The notes below the pieces were generated by a model. The model was not told the origin of the DNA. It worked only from the letters and a program-made list of their open reading frames with translations, and ran no database searches. Made by a program: the position numbers and the translations under genes. Shown here in pieces: positions 1-7,556 of a stretch of 44,886 nt of DNA. Numbering within the stretch: the stretch's first letter is position 1; each line of letters opens with the position of its first letter. Source of the stretch: Phycisphaerales bacterium (GTDB taxonomy: Bacteria > Planctomycetota > Phycisphaerae > Phycisphaerales > UBA1924). The stretch lies in NCBI GenBank assembly GCA_015487555.1, contig WFPK01000096.1, forward strand, positions 1 through 44,886, read 5' to 3'.

Positions 1-2
1 AG

Positions 3-1025
3 GATCATATCTGGACGGGCGAGCAATCCAACGAGCGAGCGAAGTACCTGGCCAGCGTGTATCTGGAATCTGTAAAGCAAGGCCGAGACGCGATGGTGAT
101 CTCACCGACCCATGCCGAGGGCAACGAGGTGACCAAATACATCCGCCAATCCCGCAAGGACAATGAGAAGACCGGCACCCGCGAGAAGAAGGTCACCAAG
201 CTGCAACCAAGGCAACTGACTGATCCACAGAAGACCGATGCGGCCATGTATCGCACCGGTGACATTATCGAGTTTTCGCAAAGTGTGAAGGGTGGCACCA
301 GAAGGGGCGACCGAGCCGAGGTCACCCATGCCAACGACGAACGGGTCAAGGCCAAACGCCAGCGTGATGGCGTGTCGTTTACTGTGCCATTGGATCACCC
401 CAAGCGGATCGAGGTCTATGAGCAGAAAGAGATCGGATTGGTCAAAGGCGATCAGATCCGCTTCACCAAGAACGGCAATACACAGGACAAGAAGCACAAG
501 GTCTTGAATGGCAGCAACTACACACTCGATCGTGTTGGTCGTGACGGCACCATGCACCTTGAGAACGGCTGGAAAATCGACAAAGACTTCGGCCATATCA
601 ACTATGGCTATTGCGTCACCAGTCATGCGGCGGAGGGTGCGACTTCCGATCTGGTGATCATCGCACAATCTGCCATGTCTTCGGGAGCCAGCAGTGCCCA
701 ACAGTTTTACACCTCGGCGACCCGTGGCCGTGATGGTGTGTTGATCGTCACCGATGATAAAGACCGACTCCGTGAATGGGTGCAGAAGGACGCATCACGA
801 GTCAGTGCCATGCAGGCGATGGATCACAAGCCCGTGAACAAGCAGCCAATGGAGCGATCACAAGAAGCTGTCCGAGAGACCGTGAAGCGGGAGACTTCCC
901 GCAGGCTTCTTGCTCATGAGCGGAGCAAGCTGGAAAGCCAGGCATGGCGTGAGCAATCACGCGAGCAAAGCGTGGGAAGAAACAGAGACCTCGATCGAGA
1001 TTGGAGCATGGAACGCGATGGCTGA
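3..1025 (+). CDS. Conjugative relaxase/helicase, C-terminal part (cut by window edge)
   Basis: The reading frame is open to the left edge, so only the C-terminal 340 residues are present. In MobF/TraA-type relaxases an N-terminal transesterase nicks oriT and a C-terminal RecD-like helicase unwinds the transferred strand; this is the helicase end. Visible signatures are the late helicase motif around GYCVTSHAAEGATSD (about residues 206-220 of the visible part) and the following TSATRGRDG, both typical of the UvrD_C_2 region of TraA/TrwC proteins. After about residue 270 the protein becomes a charged, glutamine- and arginine-rich tail with no recognisable fold. It overlaps the next gene by 8 bp (ATGGCTGA), suggesting translational coupling. 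It marks the left part of the window as conjugative or mobilisable DNA. I cannot see whether the relaxase domain upstream is intact. Confidence 0.8.
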   Translation, partial: DHIWTGEQSNERAKYLASVYLESVKQGRDAMVISPTHAEGNEVTKYIRQSRKDNEKTGTREKKVTKLQPRQLTDPQKTDAAMYRTGDIIEFSQSVKGGTRRGDRAEVTHANDERVKAKRQRDGVSFTVPLDHPKRIEVYEQKEIGLVKGDQIRFTKNGNTQDKKHKVLNGSNYTLDRVGRDGTMHLENGWKIDKDFGHINYGYCVTSHAAEGATSDLVIIAQSAMSSGASSAQQFYTSATRGRDGVLIVTDDKDRLREWVQKDASRVSAMQAMDHKPVNKQPMERSQEAVRETVKRETSRRLLAHERSKLESQAWREQSREQSVGRNRDLDRDWSMERDG

Positions 1026-1380
1026 ACACAACGGTTTAGATCAATACCTGCGGCCATCGGCGAAGAAATCGCCCAAGTCCAAAGACACCAGCCGAGCGGT
1101 GATGCTCGATGTGCATCTGCCCGATGACGAACAGGTGGCGTATTCGTATTCGCTGCTGAGCAAGGTGCGGATGAACCGCAATCGGATCATCGCCGAGTTT
1201 GTGCCGGGCAAGGTGATTGTGGAAGGCCTGTGTTTGGAGCCGCTGTATCGGGCATTGATCCAGCACCGTGTCCGCACCATCAGGATCACCAGCGATGGCC
1301 GATCATTCGCCAGCACCATGCGGCCTACCGAACCAGTCATCACCGGAATCCATGTGGAGGATTCCAGTGACTCTCGGTAG
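1018..1380 (+). CDS. Small hypothetical protein coupled to the relaxase gene
   Basis: A 120-residue protein starting MAEHNGLDQYLRP. The start at 1018 overlaps the relaxase stop by 8 bp; a GGAG lies about 11 bases upstream. The frame stays open further upstream, but that part would lie wholly inside the relaxase gene and has no family support. There is no signal peptide or membrane segment. The middle (LLSKVRMNRNRIIAEFVPGK) is basic and amphipathic, and the rest is soluble alpha/beta-like. I do not recognise the family. Its position suggests an accessory of the mobile element, for example an oriT-processing or mobilisation factor, but nothing in the sequence shows this. It ends one base before the stop codon of the opposite-strand ArdC-like gene, so the two converge with no terminator between them. 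Confidence 0.6.
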   Translation: MAEHNGLDQYLRPSAKKSPKSKDTSRAVMLDVHLPDDEQVAYSYSLLSKVRMNRNRIIAEFVPGKVIVEGLCLEPLYRALIQHRVRTIRITSDGRSFASTMRPTEPVITGIHVEDSSDSR

Positions 1381-2778
1381 TCATCGCACCAGTTGCCTCG
1401 ATTCAATCAAAGCAGCTTGCGTTTCCAGCGAGGCATTATCATCGAACATCGAAGTTTGTGCAGCTTTGCCGGGTATGAGTTTGACGGGCGGGCCACAGAG
1501 GATGTAGGTCTGCTTTCCGCGTGTCACCGTCATGCCATCGTAGAACCCGTTGGGATCATGGCGGGCAGCCTCGCCACCATCGTCGCGTGTTCTCTTGGCG
1601 TAGGTGGTTGGTGTGCGCGGGAATGATTCGGGATGCACCAGCCGGTAGGCTTGGATGCCGTTTCCCTTGCCGCTGGTCATGATCCATTGTTGCCCTTTCC
1701 AAGTGAATGGATTCCGCACCGTGTCGTCGAAGGCGATCTTGTCCGCACTGTACGACGAAACAACATCTCCTTCCCCGACGGTTCTTTCTTGTCTGTAGCA
1801 GAACTCGCCCGGTGCAAACCGATCTGGTTCCAACTCATGGACTTCAATTTCATGTTTGGCAACAGGCGGTATCGGAGGCTTTGGCGTGTTGTCATTGCGG
1901 CTTGGGCTTGGCCCATCGTTGCCGTCATGGTCATTGATGGCTTCGATGATGGTGCAGGCGGTCTTCTGGATGCGATCCAGTGAGGCCACCAGTGTTTCCT
2001 TGTTGCCGTCGTAGAGTTGGATGTAGTCTGACGATGCGGATTTGGTATCGAGACCCACCGAGTGCGATACCACAAAGGCCACCGCCTCAGCTTCGGTTTC
2101 ACGGACAACCTTTGGCGGTCGTGTCGCTTTGTCAACATGCTTGCCCTGATGGAGCAACTCATGTGCCCATTCATGCACCAACACCGAGAACCGCTCGGCA
2201 TCGGATAGTGAATCCACCACCTTGATGGTGCCGCCCGATGATATACCATCGGCACCGTTCAGCGATTCAACCGTATGAAGTACAATGCCATGCGATTCAA
2301 TGGCCGATTCCAACTTGGCAAGATGCAAACCCGGATCGCCATCGATCCGATCTGGTTGAGGCAATGGCTCGCCTTCGGTCTGCGAGACATCAAATACATG
2401 CACGGCTCGAAACCGCACGATGGGTTCTTCATTTTCCAACTGCCCCGGCTTCTTCTTGGAATCTTTGTCTTTGAAGATCATCGGTGCGATGATGACGATG
2501 CCCTTCTCGCCTCGTTTGACATTCCGATCCATCGTTTTCCATGTGCGAAACCCGGCTACTTGGATTGCGTCAGGGCATTGCCCCATGATGAGCATGACAT
2601 TGCCAAAGCTGTACTTGTGGAACTTGGCGACGGTACTCAGATAGGAAAGCAGTTGTTCACTCTTGCCTGATTCAAGCTGCTGGATCAGTGTATCAACAGC
2701 GTTTGAAACGGCCTCTCGGGCGGACTCGACCTTCGAGGCCGCATCGGGAAGTGTCCCGATGCGACTCGCAGTGGTCAT
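1381..2778 (-). CDS. ArdC-like antirestriction protein with zinc metallopeptidase motif
   Basis: A 465-residue protein. The N-terminal 130 residues match the ArdC/DUF1738 ssDNA-binding domain (KFHKYSFGNVMLIMGQCPDA, GFRTWKTMDRNVKRGEKGI). They are followed by an ImmA/IrrE-type metallopeptidase domain with HEWAH at 202-206 as zinc ligands and catalytic Glu, and a second glutamate cluster at 227-231 (ETEAE) as the probable third ligand. ArdC proteins protect incoming single-stranded plasmid DNA from restriction during conjugation, which fits the relaxase next door. The C-terminal 170 residues, after a proline-rich linker, hold a further small domain (about 310-450) that I cannot name and that makes the protein longer than classical ArdC. 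Its ATG overlaps the stop of the upstream gene by 4 bp (ATGA), so the pair is translationally coupled. Confidence 0.8.
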   Translation of the reverse strand: MTTASRIGTLPDAASKVESAREAVSNAVDTLIQQLESGKSEQLLSYLSTVAKFHKYSFGNVMLIMGQCPDAIQVAGFRTWKTMDRNVKRGEKGIVIIAPMIFKDKDSKKKPGQLENEEPIVRFRAVHVFDVSQTEGEPLPQPDRIDGDPGLHLAKLESAIESHGIVLHTVESLNGADGISSGGTIKVVDSLSDAERFSVLVHEWAHELLHQGKHVDKATRPPKVVRETEAEAVAFVVSHSVGLDTKSASSDYIQLYDGNKETLVASLDRIQKTACTIIEAINDHDGNDGPSPSRNDNTPKPPIPPVAKHEIEVHELEPDRFAPGEFCYRQERTVGEGDVVSSYSADKIAFDDTVRNPFTWKGQQWIMTSGKGNGIQAYRLVHPESFPRTPTTYAKRTRDDGGEAARHDPNGFYDGMTVTRGKQTYILCGPPVKLIPGKAAQTSMFDDNASLETQAALIESRQLVR

Positions 2779-3107
2779 CGTACAGCGTCGGTGCGTTGTT
2801 GCACTTGAGCGGTGTTGTTGACCGGTGCCTGGGCACGATCTTGCGACTGTGCTGATTGAATCAGGTCGTAAGCCCGATCCGTCACCTTGGCCAGCACCAG
2901 CATGTCATCTCGCTGATACGAAGTGGTGGATTGCCAGTTGCCTTGTGCATCACGGTAGCGTTTCTCGAAGGTGACGCTGTAGTAGTGACGCCCCTCAGTA
3001 TTGGTGTTTTGCCAAATCGCGGCGTGAATGGATCCAAGCTGGACTTTGTCGAATGGTTTTTTTGTTGGTAGACATATTTCGTACTCCTTGTTGTTTGTGT
3101 TGATCAT
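2775..3107 (-). CDS. Small hypothetical protein upstream of ArdC; start possibly frameshifted
   Basis: As read, this is a 110-residue protein starting MINTNNKEYEICL at 3107 with only a weak ribosome site. The body (KPFDKVQLGSIHAAIWQN, YYSVTFEKRYRDAQGNWQS, YQRDDMLVLAKV) looks like a compact beta-rich domain of the kind carried on planctomycete mobile elements; its function is unknown to me. A better start is the ATG at 3073-3075: it has a GGAG at 3084-3087 with ideal spacing and begins MSTNKK, but a run of seven A's (complement of 3058-3064) puts it one base out of frame with KPFDKVQ. Six A's would give MSTNKKPFDKVQ directly. So the true N-terminus is either the one given or a slippage/sequence-error product. 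It is coupled to the ArdC-like gene by a 4-bp overlap. Confidence 0.6.
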   Translation of the reverse strand: MINTNNKEYEICLPTKKPFDKVQLGSIHAAIWQNTNTEGRHYYSVTFEKRYRDAQGNWQSTTSYQRDDMLVLAKVTDRAYDLIQSAQSQDRAQAPVNNTAQVQQRTDAVR

Positions 3108-3147
3108 GGCCCTGATCAGCCGGTACGCGCAGCGGGGATCAAGCGAA

Positions 3148-3199
3148 CAGCCGCACACTCAGAAGTGTGGGATCGGCTGCAGAAAGCTCGTTTACGAGC
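3148..3199. other. Structured intergenic DNA between divergent units
   Basis: The space between the ArdC unit and the graspetide operon (about 3108-3410) carries no convincing gene. It holds a strong imperfect hairpin, CAGCCGCACACT (3148-3159) pairing with AGTGTG (3164-3169) and CGGCTG (3174-3179), then a second hairpin GCTCG-TTTA-CGAGC (3186-3199), and a short one with ATCCC/GGGAT near 3233-3247. None is followed by a T-run, so they are not obvious intrinsic terminators. They could be protein-binding palindromes (such as an oriT-like or regulator site) or structure in a leader RNA. The sequence alone does not decide. Confidence 0.35.
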
Positions 3200-3331
3200 C
3201 TTCGAAGCCGACGGCCGCTTGAAACCAGCGAGCATCCCGGCAAGGGATTACCATAAAGATCAATCACCAACACAGAGGAGTACAGAGGGTGTTGAAAATG
3301 GCAAGCAGTCTAAATGCATCAAACAAACATG

Positions 3332-3351
3332 GTTGGTAGACATATTTCGTA
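3332..3351 (+). repeat. 20-bp direct repeat of the 3064-3083 start region
   Basis: The 20 bases at 3332-3351 are identical to 3064-3083. The first copy spans the MSTN start codon of the minus-strand small gene, so the second copy carries the same reversed ATG plus four codons but lacks the GGAG ribosome site. It lies about 60 bases upstream of the graspetide precursor and just before its candidate promoter. Likely a duplication or recombination scar: it may record insertion of the operon into a formerly continuous ArdC-unit leader, or be a repeated regulator site. Confidence 0.7.
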
Positions 3352-3359
3352 GTTTGGGA

Positions 3360-3390
3360 TTGCACTAATATGAGGCTATTGCCGTACAAT
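3360..3390 (+). promoter_or_regulatory. Candidate promoter of the graspetide operon
   Basis: A TTGCAC box at 3360-3365 and a TACAAT box at 3385-3390 are separated by 19 bases, a longer than ideal spacer for a sigma-70 promoter. The predicted start would fall close to the ribosome site AAGGAG (3397-3402), leaving a very short leader before the ATG at 3411. Inference from motif match only; it is the best candidate in the 300-base gap upstream of the operon. Confidence 0.35.
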
Positions 3391-3410
3391 GAGACCAAGG
3401 AGTACAGAGC

Positions 3411-3839
3411 ATGAGAGTAAATAGTTCAGTTTCTGGTTTGCCTTTTTGGTCCGCATTTGAGGAGCCGTCAGGTGATCCAAACACTGACTTGGCTGGCAAA
3501 ACAATGACCTTCACACGAGAAGAACCTGATCAGGAGCTTTGTTATTTGTCTCAGTCAACAAAGACGGTGACAGAGACACGGGAAGAGAATGACCAAGACC
3601 CAATTGGAAACATGCGTACAATCCCTCTGGCTGTTGCAAGTAAAACACAAACTATGACCATGACCAAGACAAGAGAAGAGCAAGACCAGGATGCTCCTAG
3701 CAATGGGATGTCAGCTATTCCACGGCCGATTTCTGTTCACTCACAAACTCAGACCAGGCAGAGAGAGGAGCCCGATCAAGATGAATCGGTCAAACACCTT
3801 TCATCAATCCCCCATCATGCAGGGACATTCAATGGATGA
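3411..3839 (+). CDS. Graspetide (omega-ester/amide RiPP) precursor with four core repeats
   Basis: A 142-residue precursor. Residues 1-30 form a leader containing PFWSAFEE (11-18), which resembles the PFFARFLE recognition helix of microviridin leaders. Four aligned 12-residue cores follow: TMTFTREEPDQE (31-42), TVTETREENDQD (52-63), TMTKTREEQDQD (83-94) and TQTRQREEPDQD (113-124). The consensus is T-x-T-x-(T/Q)-R-E-E-x-D-Q-(D/E): Thr hydroxyls on one side and acidic side chains on the other, the donors and acceptors of graspetide macrolactones. Cores 2-4 are each followed by a spacer containing (M/L)-x-x-I-P (68-72, 100-104, 130-134), giving a unit of about 30 residues. There is one Cys only. 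The start at 3411 has AAGGAG 8 bases upstream, and the stop overlaps the ATP-grasp gene by 8 bp. The core differs from the microviridin TxKxPSD core; the graspetide group needs a database comparison. Confidence 0.85.
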   Translation: MRVNSSVSGLPFWSAFEEPSGDPNTDLAGKTMTFTREEPDQELCYLSQSTKTVTETREENDQDPIGNMRTIPLAVASKTQTMTMTKTREEQDQDAPSNGMSAIPRPISVHSQTQTRQREEPDQDESVKHLSSIPHHAGTFNG

Positions 3840-4809
3840 ATCTGTAGTTCTCATATTTACAAACTCAGAGGATGTGACTGCTGATTATCTATGCGATCGT
3901 CTGAGAAAATCTCAAATGGACCTCATTCGCTTTGACACTGACACATCGCTTGATTCCCTACGGGTAAACTTGACCCTAGATGGTCTCACGCTCACATGGG
4001 GAGATAGATCAGTGCGTCCTGAACAAATCGGGACGGTTATTCATCGTCGGCCAAAGCCATTGGTTTTGAATGTAGGTGGAGATGAATATCAGCAGAATCA
4101 TACTTCTGAAGAGTGGGCAGAGGCAATTGAGGGTTTTCTCGCTCATATACCGGCAGACAAATGGATTAATCATCCAACTAAGAACTATATGGCATCGCAT
4201 AAAGTCCAACAGCTCACTTACGCACACAAATGCGGCTTGAATGTGCCAGAATGGATGGTGACGACATCTCCTGAGCAAGCAAATGATTTTTTAATCGAAC
4301 ATGGATCAGAAGCAATTGTAAAGCCGTTGGCCAGCGGATACATAGAGCGTGATACTCCTGATCGCGACACCCTTATTTACACAAGAAGTATAACTGACAC
4401 AGATATTGCCTTGCTCGACAGACTTCCCAATTGTCCGGTTCTCTTTCAAGAACGCGTAAATAAACGGGCTGATGTGAGACTGGTTGTTGTGGATAATCAG
4501 ATGGAAGCAGTTTCACTTGTGGCTTGCGATCAAAGTGGAAATCAGCGGTTGGATATACGGCGAGACAATATGTGTGATGTAGAATACACATCAGTCCCGG
4601 TGCCTTCATCTGTCTATGAAGGAGTGTCAAAGATGATGCAAAAATATGCACTCAGGTTTGCAGCGATTGATTTTGCAATCACTGACGATGGTAAATGGAT
4701 GTTCTTTGAGGTGAATCCAAACGGTCAATGGGCATGGCTCGATTTAGCTGGAGCAAGTGATATTGGTCAGATGTTCGTTGATTCATTGCAGAAATTGTCG
4801 GGGAATTAA
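3832..4809 (+). CDS. Graspetide ATP-grasp macrocyclase (MvdC/MvdD-like)
   Basis: A 325-residue ATP-grasp ligase, the usual length for graspetide maturases. These enzymes phosphorylate core Asp/Glu side chains and close omega-esters with Thr/Ser or amides with Lys; with no Lys at equivalent positions in most cores here, ester rings are the likely product. Visible features: the pre-ATP-grasp N-terminal domain with RFDTD (33-37), the RRPKP motif (72-76), an ATP-site lysine in IVKPLASG (about 164), the RADVR motif (212-216), and Mg-binding D280, E293 and N295 within FFEVNPNGQWAW, which is close to the EINPNGQW signature of MvdD-type ligases. The ATG at 3832 overlaps the precursor stop by 8 bp and follows AGGGA at good spacing; longer upstream starts would lie in the precursor gene. 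The stop overlaps the next start by one base. Only one ligase is present, unlike the pair in microviridin clusters. Confidence 0.9.
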   Translation: MDESVVLIFTNSEDVTADYLCDRLRKSQMDLIRFDTDTSLDSLRVNLTLDGLTLTWGDRSVRPEQIGTVIHRRPKPLVLNVGGDEYQQNHTSEEWAEAIEGFLAHIPADKWINHPTKNYMASHKVQQLTYAHKCGLNVPEWMVTTSPEQANDFLIEHGSEAIVKPLASGYIERDTPDRDTLIYTRSITDTDIALLDRLPNCPVLFQERVNKRADVRLVVVDNQMEAVSLVACDQSGNQRLDIRRDNMCDVEYTSVPVPSSVYEGVSKMMQKYALRFAAIDFAITDDGKWMFFEVNPNGQWAWLDLAGASDIGQMFVDSLQKLSGN

Positions 4810-5654
4810 TGGTGCCAAAACAACCTTCGCAAAATGCTTCCTCATCGAATTGGTTACAGACAGCGATGAACAAGATTGAAGCTGCGTCTGTTTATCTCGC
4901 ATACAGGGTTGTTTGGTTGATGATGGCAGTTCTTAACCCTGGTCACACATTTTCAGAAATCAAAGATGGGAACATGGAATATGAGCAACAAGTTGACGCT
5001 GTAAATGTCTGCGATGCCGATGATCCTCAATTTGCTCTGGATGAGGCTCGCAGATATATGGAGCAAGAAGAGCAGCGGCGGATGGTAATTGACGACAAAA
5101 GCAAGGTAATGTTAACGGTAGCGGCCATTCTTTTCGCAGCCAATGCAGCTGTTCTTTCTAGATTATCGGTTTGGTGGTTTGGGCTGGTTCCTTTGGGTTC
5201 CTTGTTCATGTCCGTTTATTTGACTCTGATGTATTTCCGGACTTACACCTTGCAGGTTATTGATTATTCAAAAATCACATGGACTGATACAAAGGATACG
5301 AAACAGGAGATTGCTCAACAGGAGTTCAATTGCGTAGCAGGTATGGAGTCGCAAAATAGTTTGCGTATCGGTGTCCATAAAGCATCACGGCGTGCACTGA
5401 TTTTGGCTCTGGGATCGACATTTATCGTGGTGTGCATTCAGATGATACAACCACAACCCAAGGATGCTCTCGTGAACAGAATCGAAACCGATGCAGAAGT
5501 CCGCGAGCTACTTCGAGGGCCAGCGGGTTTAGCTGGACCACAAGGGGAAGTGGGGCCGACTGGTCCTACGGGGCCTCAAGGTAGCCGAGGCACACAAGGG
5601 GAGCCGGGTGTATCCAGTGTGGTGCACAAACAGAATTATGAGAGCAGTGATTAG
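4809..5654 (+). CDS. Three-helix membrane protein with C-terminal collagen-like tail
   Basis: A 281-residue protein. After a mildly hydrophobic stretch (about 27-43) and an acidic helix with YMEQEEQRRMVIDDKSK (83-99), there are two adjacent transmembrane segments (about 100-117 and 121-143), a 50-residue soluble loop and a third segment (about 195-213). Residues 237-269 are eleven uninterrupted Gly-X-Y triplets (GPAGLAGPQGEVGPTGP...), a collagen-like sequence expected to trimerise, then a 12-residue end. The charged-helix plus two-TM arrangement recalls small bacterial membrane effectors of the SLATT/Pycsar type, but I see no family signature strong enough to assign it. The TAATG overlap with the ATP-grasp gene shows tight coupling. 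It could anchor, export or sense the modified peptide, or act as the membrane component of a defence-like system. Confidence 0.75.
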   Translation: MVPKQPSQNASSSNWLQTAMNKIEAASVYLAYRVVWLMMAVLNPGHTFSEIKDGNMEYEQQVDAVNVCDADDPQFALDEARRYMEQEEQRRMVIDDKSKVMLTVAAILFAANAAVLSRLSVWWFGLVPLGSLFMSVYLTLMYFRTYTLQVIDYSKITWTDTKDTKQEIAQQEFNCVAGMESQNSLRIGVHKASRRALILALGSTFIVVCIQMIQPQPKDALVNRIETDAEVRELLRGPAGLAGPQGEVGPTGPTGPQGSRGTQGEPGVSSVVHKQNYESSD

Positions 5655-5655
5655 G

Positions 5656-7503
5656 ATGAAGGAAGAGGAGACTAACACAATTTCAAAAACACGGAGAAAG
5701 AGATTGAAAACTCCTCAACAAGTACTTGATCAGCTCTCCATCTTTGATGCGAGAAATGACACTTTTAGTATTCATGATGTTCAATCTGCAATTTCCAGTT
5801 CCATCGAACTAAAAAGCCTTTCTGATGATATCCGTCGCGGGTATTGGGCAGAAGTTGCGGCGTTTGTATTCAACACTCATTCAACTACCGATGGGGGGAG
5901 CCGGCAGGCATATTTTCAACCTATCTTCTCACTTGATGGTGAGGGCGGTACTGCAATCTACAGGCCTGGCACTAAGGAAGTTGATGTTGAAGTGATCAAC
6001 TATTGGGCATCGCGTGCAAGGTCTGTCAAACATCCTACTTTGGCAGCACGCTATGCTGACCTTGCTTGGGATTTGGGCAAGAATATCCCCGGACACAAAA
6101 CAGAAGTAGAGTTTGCACGCTTGGCAATAGATTCGTATATAGCTGCTTTAAGACTGGATGGCGGGGATGCATGGGGCGACAATCGAGACAATGTCGAGCG
6201 AGTGCTGAGACTTTCCATGAGCATTAGTGATATTCAGCGAGTCAATAGTGCAGTAGATGCCATCATTGATTATGCTGATCGAACTTCTCAAGAAGATCAA
6301 ATTGGAACCTATTGCTATCTGTTTGAACTGCTTCTTCCGGCTAAGAAAGGGCCACCTATCTCAGCAGCAAAAGAGAAGATGATTGTTACCATGTTCGAAA
6401 CTCGATTTGGAAAGATGATTGTTCCAGGTAGTCCATACGATGTGGATCCCCATTCTCCGCAAAGCATCGGTCTATTACTAGCCAGCTACTATGGCCGCAA
6501 TAATCGAACCGAAGACCGCATTTACACACTCGTAGAAATTGCCAAAGCATTTGAGCGGCGAGCAAATGTTGGCGACGCAATTTCTGGTGTGATGTTTTTA
6601 AAGGACGCACATCGGTACTATATCGATGCTGGGAAGCGATCAGAAGCCGAGCGTGTTCTCCGTGAGATACAGGCCTTAGCTCCTCAAGCAAAAGAAGGGA
6701 TGGCTTGCCATACATACGAGTATGAAATATCAGAAGAAGACCGAATGGAGTTTTTGAATGGAATGATGGCCGGTGGTGTTGAAAGCGGTTTTCGAGAATG
6801 GACAATACACTTTGTTCCCCGACAAACTGAAATACGGGAATGGAAAGTTAAAAGTGATAATCAGTTTCCATTTCAAGCCATGTTCGCTCCAACGATTCTG
6901 AACGATGAAGGGATTCAAGCCAATGTGGATGACACAAGAGGTGATCCAGATGGGCCAATGATTTGGGAAACTCAGAAGAGAATGGGCTTAAGCACGGTAT
7001 GGATATCGTGGGGGCTAGATCATCTGATCAAAAATGGCCTAGATTCAGAAGCCTTTGTAAAATTTATTAATCCATCTCCAGTGTTTGACCAAGAAAGGCT
7101 TCCCTTGATCAAACAAGGGATAGATGCACATCTTCGAGGTGACTACATTCAGTCAATCCATATTCTGGTGCCGCAAATAGAGCGGGCATTGGTACTGCTT
7201 ATGCTGCTTCTTGGAGAGTCAAATACCAAAACCCACCGTACAGGGCGGGGTGTTCTTCAGTCAATGAACATGAATGATGCACTGGCCAATGATGCAGTTC
7301 GGAATGCTCTCGGCGAGGATTTAAGGATGTACCTTTCGGCTTCGCTTTCCCACCCCAAAGGGTTAAATATTCGAAATGAAGTTTGCCATGGACTTTGGAA
7401 GCCATCGGCATTTACAAAATATGCGAGTGAAAGAGTCATACACACAATGGCCGCTCTATCGCTTATCCGAAAAAGTACTCAGCCAGATGAGGATTCTGAT
7501 TAA
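5656..7503 (+). CDS. DUF4209-containing protein
   Basis: A 615-residue soluble protein with no signal peptide. The N-terminal two thirds are mostly helical, with TPR-like stretches (for example about 130-180 and 290-340). The C-terminal region contains RNEVCHG (573-579), which fits the RNxxxHG signature of DUF4209, preceded by a helix-rich segment from about residue 500 (IDAHLRGDYIQSIHILVPQ). The R-x4-H spacing also recalls HEPN RNase active sites, so an RNA-cleaving role is possible but unproven. I placed the start at 5656, one base after the upstream stop; an ATG at 5638 in the same frame would add six residues and overlap the upstream gene. Neither start has a strong ribosome site. Its position between the membrane protein and the STAND NTPase suggests it is a functional part of the operon. 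Confidence 0.7.
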   Translation: MKEEETNTISKTRRKRLKTPQQVLDQLSIFDARNDTFSIHDVQSAISSSIELKSLSDDIRRGYWAEVAAFVFNTHSTTDGGSRQAYFQPIFSLDGEGGTAIYRPGTKEVDVEVINYWASRARSVKHPTLAARYADLAWDLGKNIPGHKTEVEFARLAIDSYIAALRLDGGDAWGDNRDNVERVLRLSMSISDIQRVNSAVDAIIDYADRTSQEDQIGTYCYLFELLLPAKKGPPISAAKEKMIVTMFETRFGKMIVPGSPYDVDPHSPQSIGLLLASYYGRNNRTEDRIYTLVEIAKAFERRANVGDAISGVMFLKDAHRYYIDAGKRSEAERVLREIQALAPQAKEGMACHTYEYEISEEDRMEFLNGMMAGGVESGFREWTIHFVPRQTEIREWKVKSDNQFPFQAMFAPTILNDEGIQANVDDTRGDPDGPMIWETQKRMGLSTVWISWGLDHLIKNGLDSEAFVKFINPSPVFDQERLPLIKQGIDAHLRGDYIQSIHILVPQIERALVLLMLLLGESNTKTHRTGRGVLQSMNMNDALANDAVRNALGEDLRMYLSASLSHPKGLNIRNEVCHGLWKPSAFTKYASERVIHTMAALSLIRKSTQPDEDSD

Positions 7504-7556
7504 ATCGAGAAGAACACACATTGACTTCAATTCTTTTGTGTGTGAAAGATCAAACC

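Noticed and set aside
3411-3839. Lanthipeptide or other Cys-based RiPP precursor, or a plain low-complexity protein
   Set aside because: There is a single cysteine, the repeats are rich in Thr and acidic residues, and an ATP-grasp ligase with EVNPNGQW follows directly.
4809-5654. Pycsar or SLATT effector assignment for the membrane protein
   Set aside because: The helix-plus-TM layout is similar, but no cyclase gene is nearby and no signature motif could be confirmed by eye.
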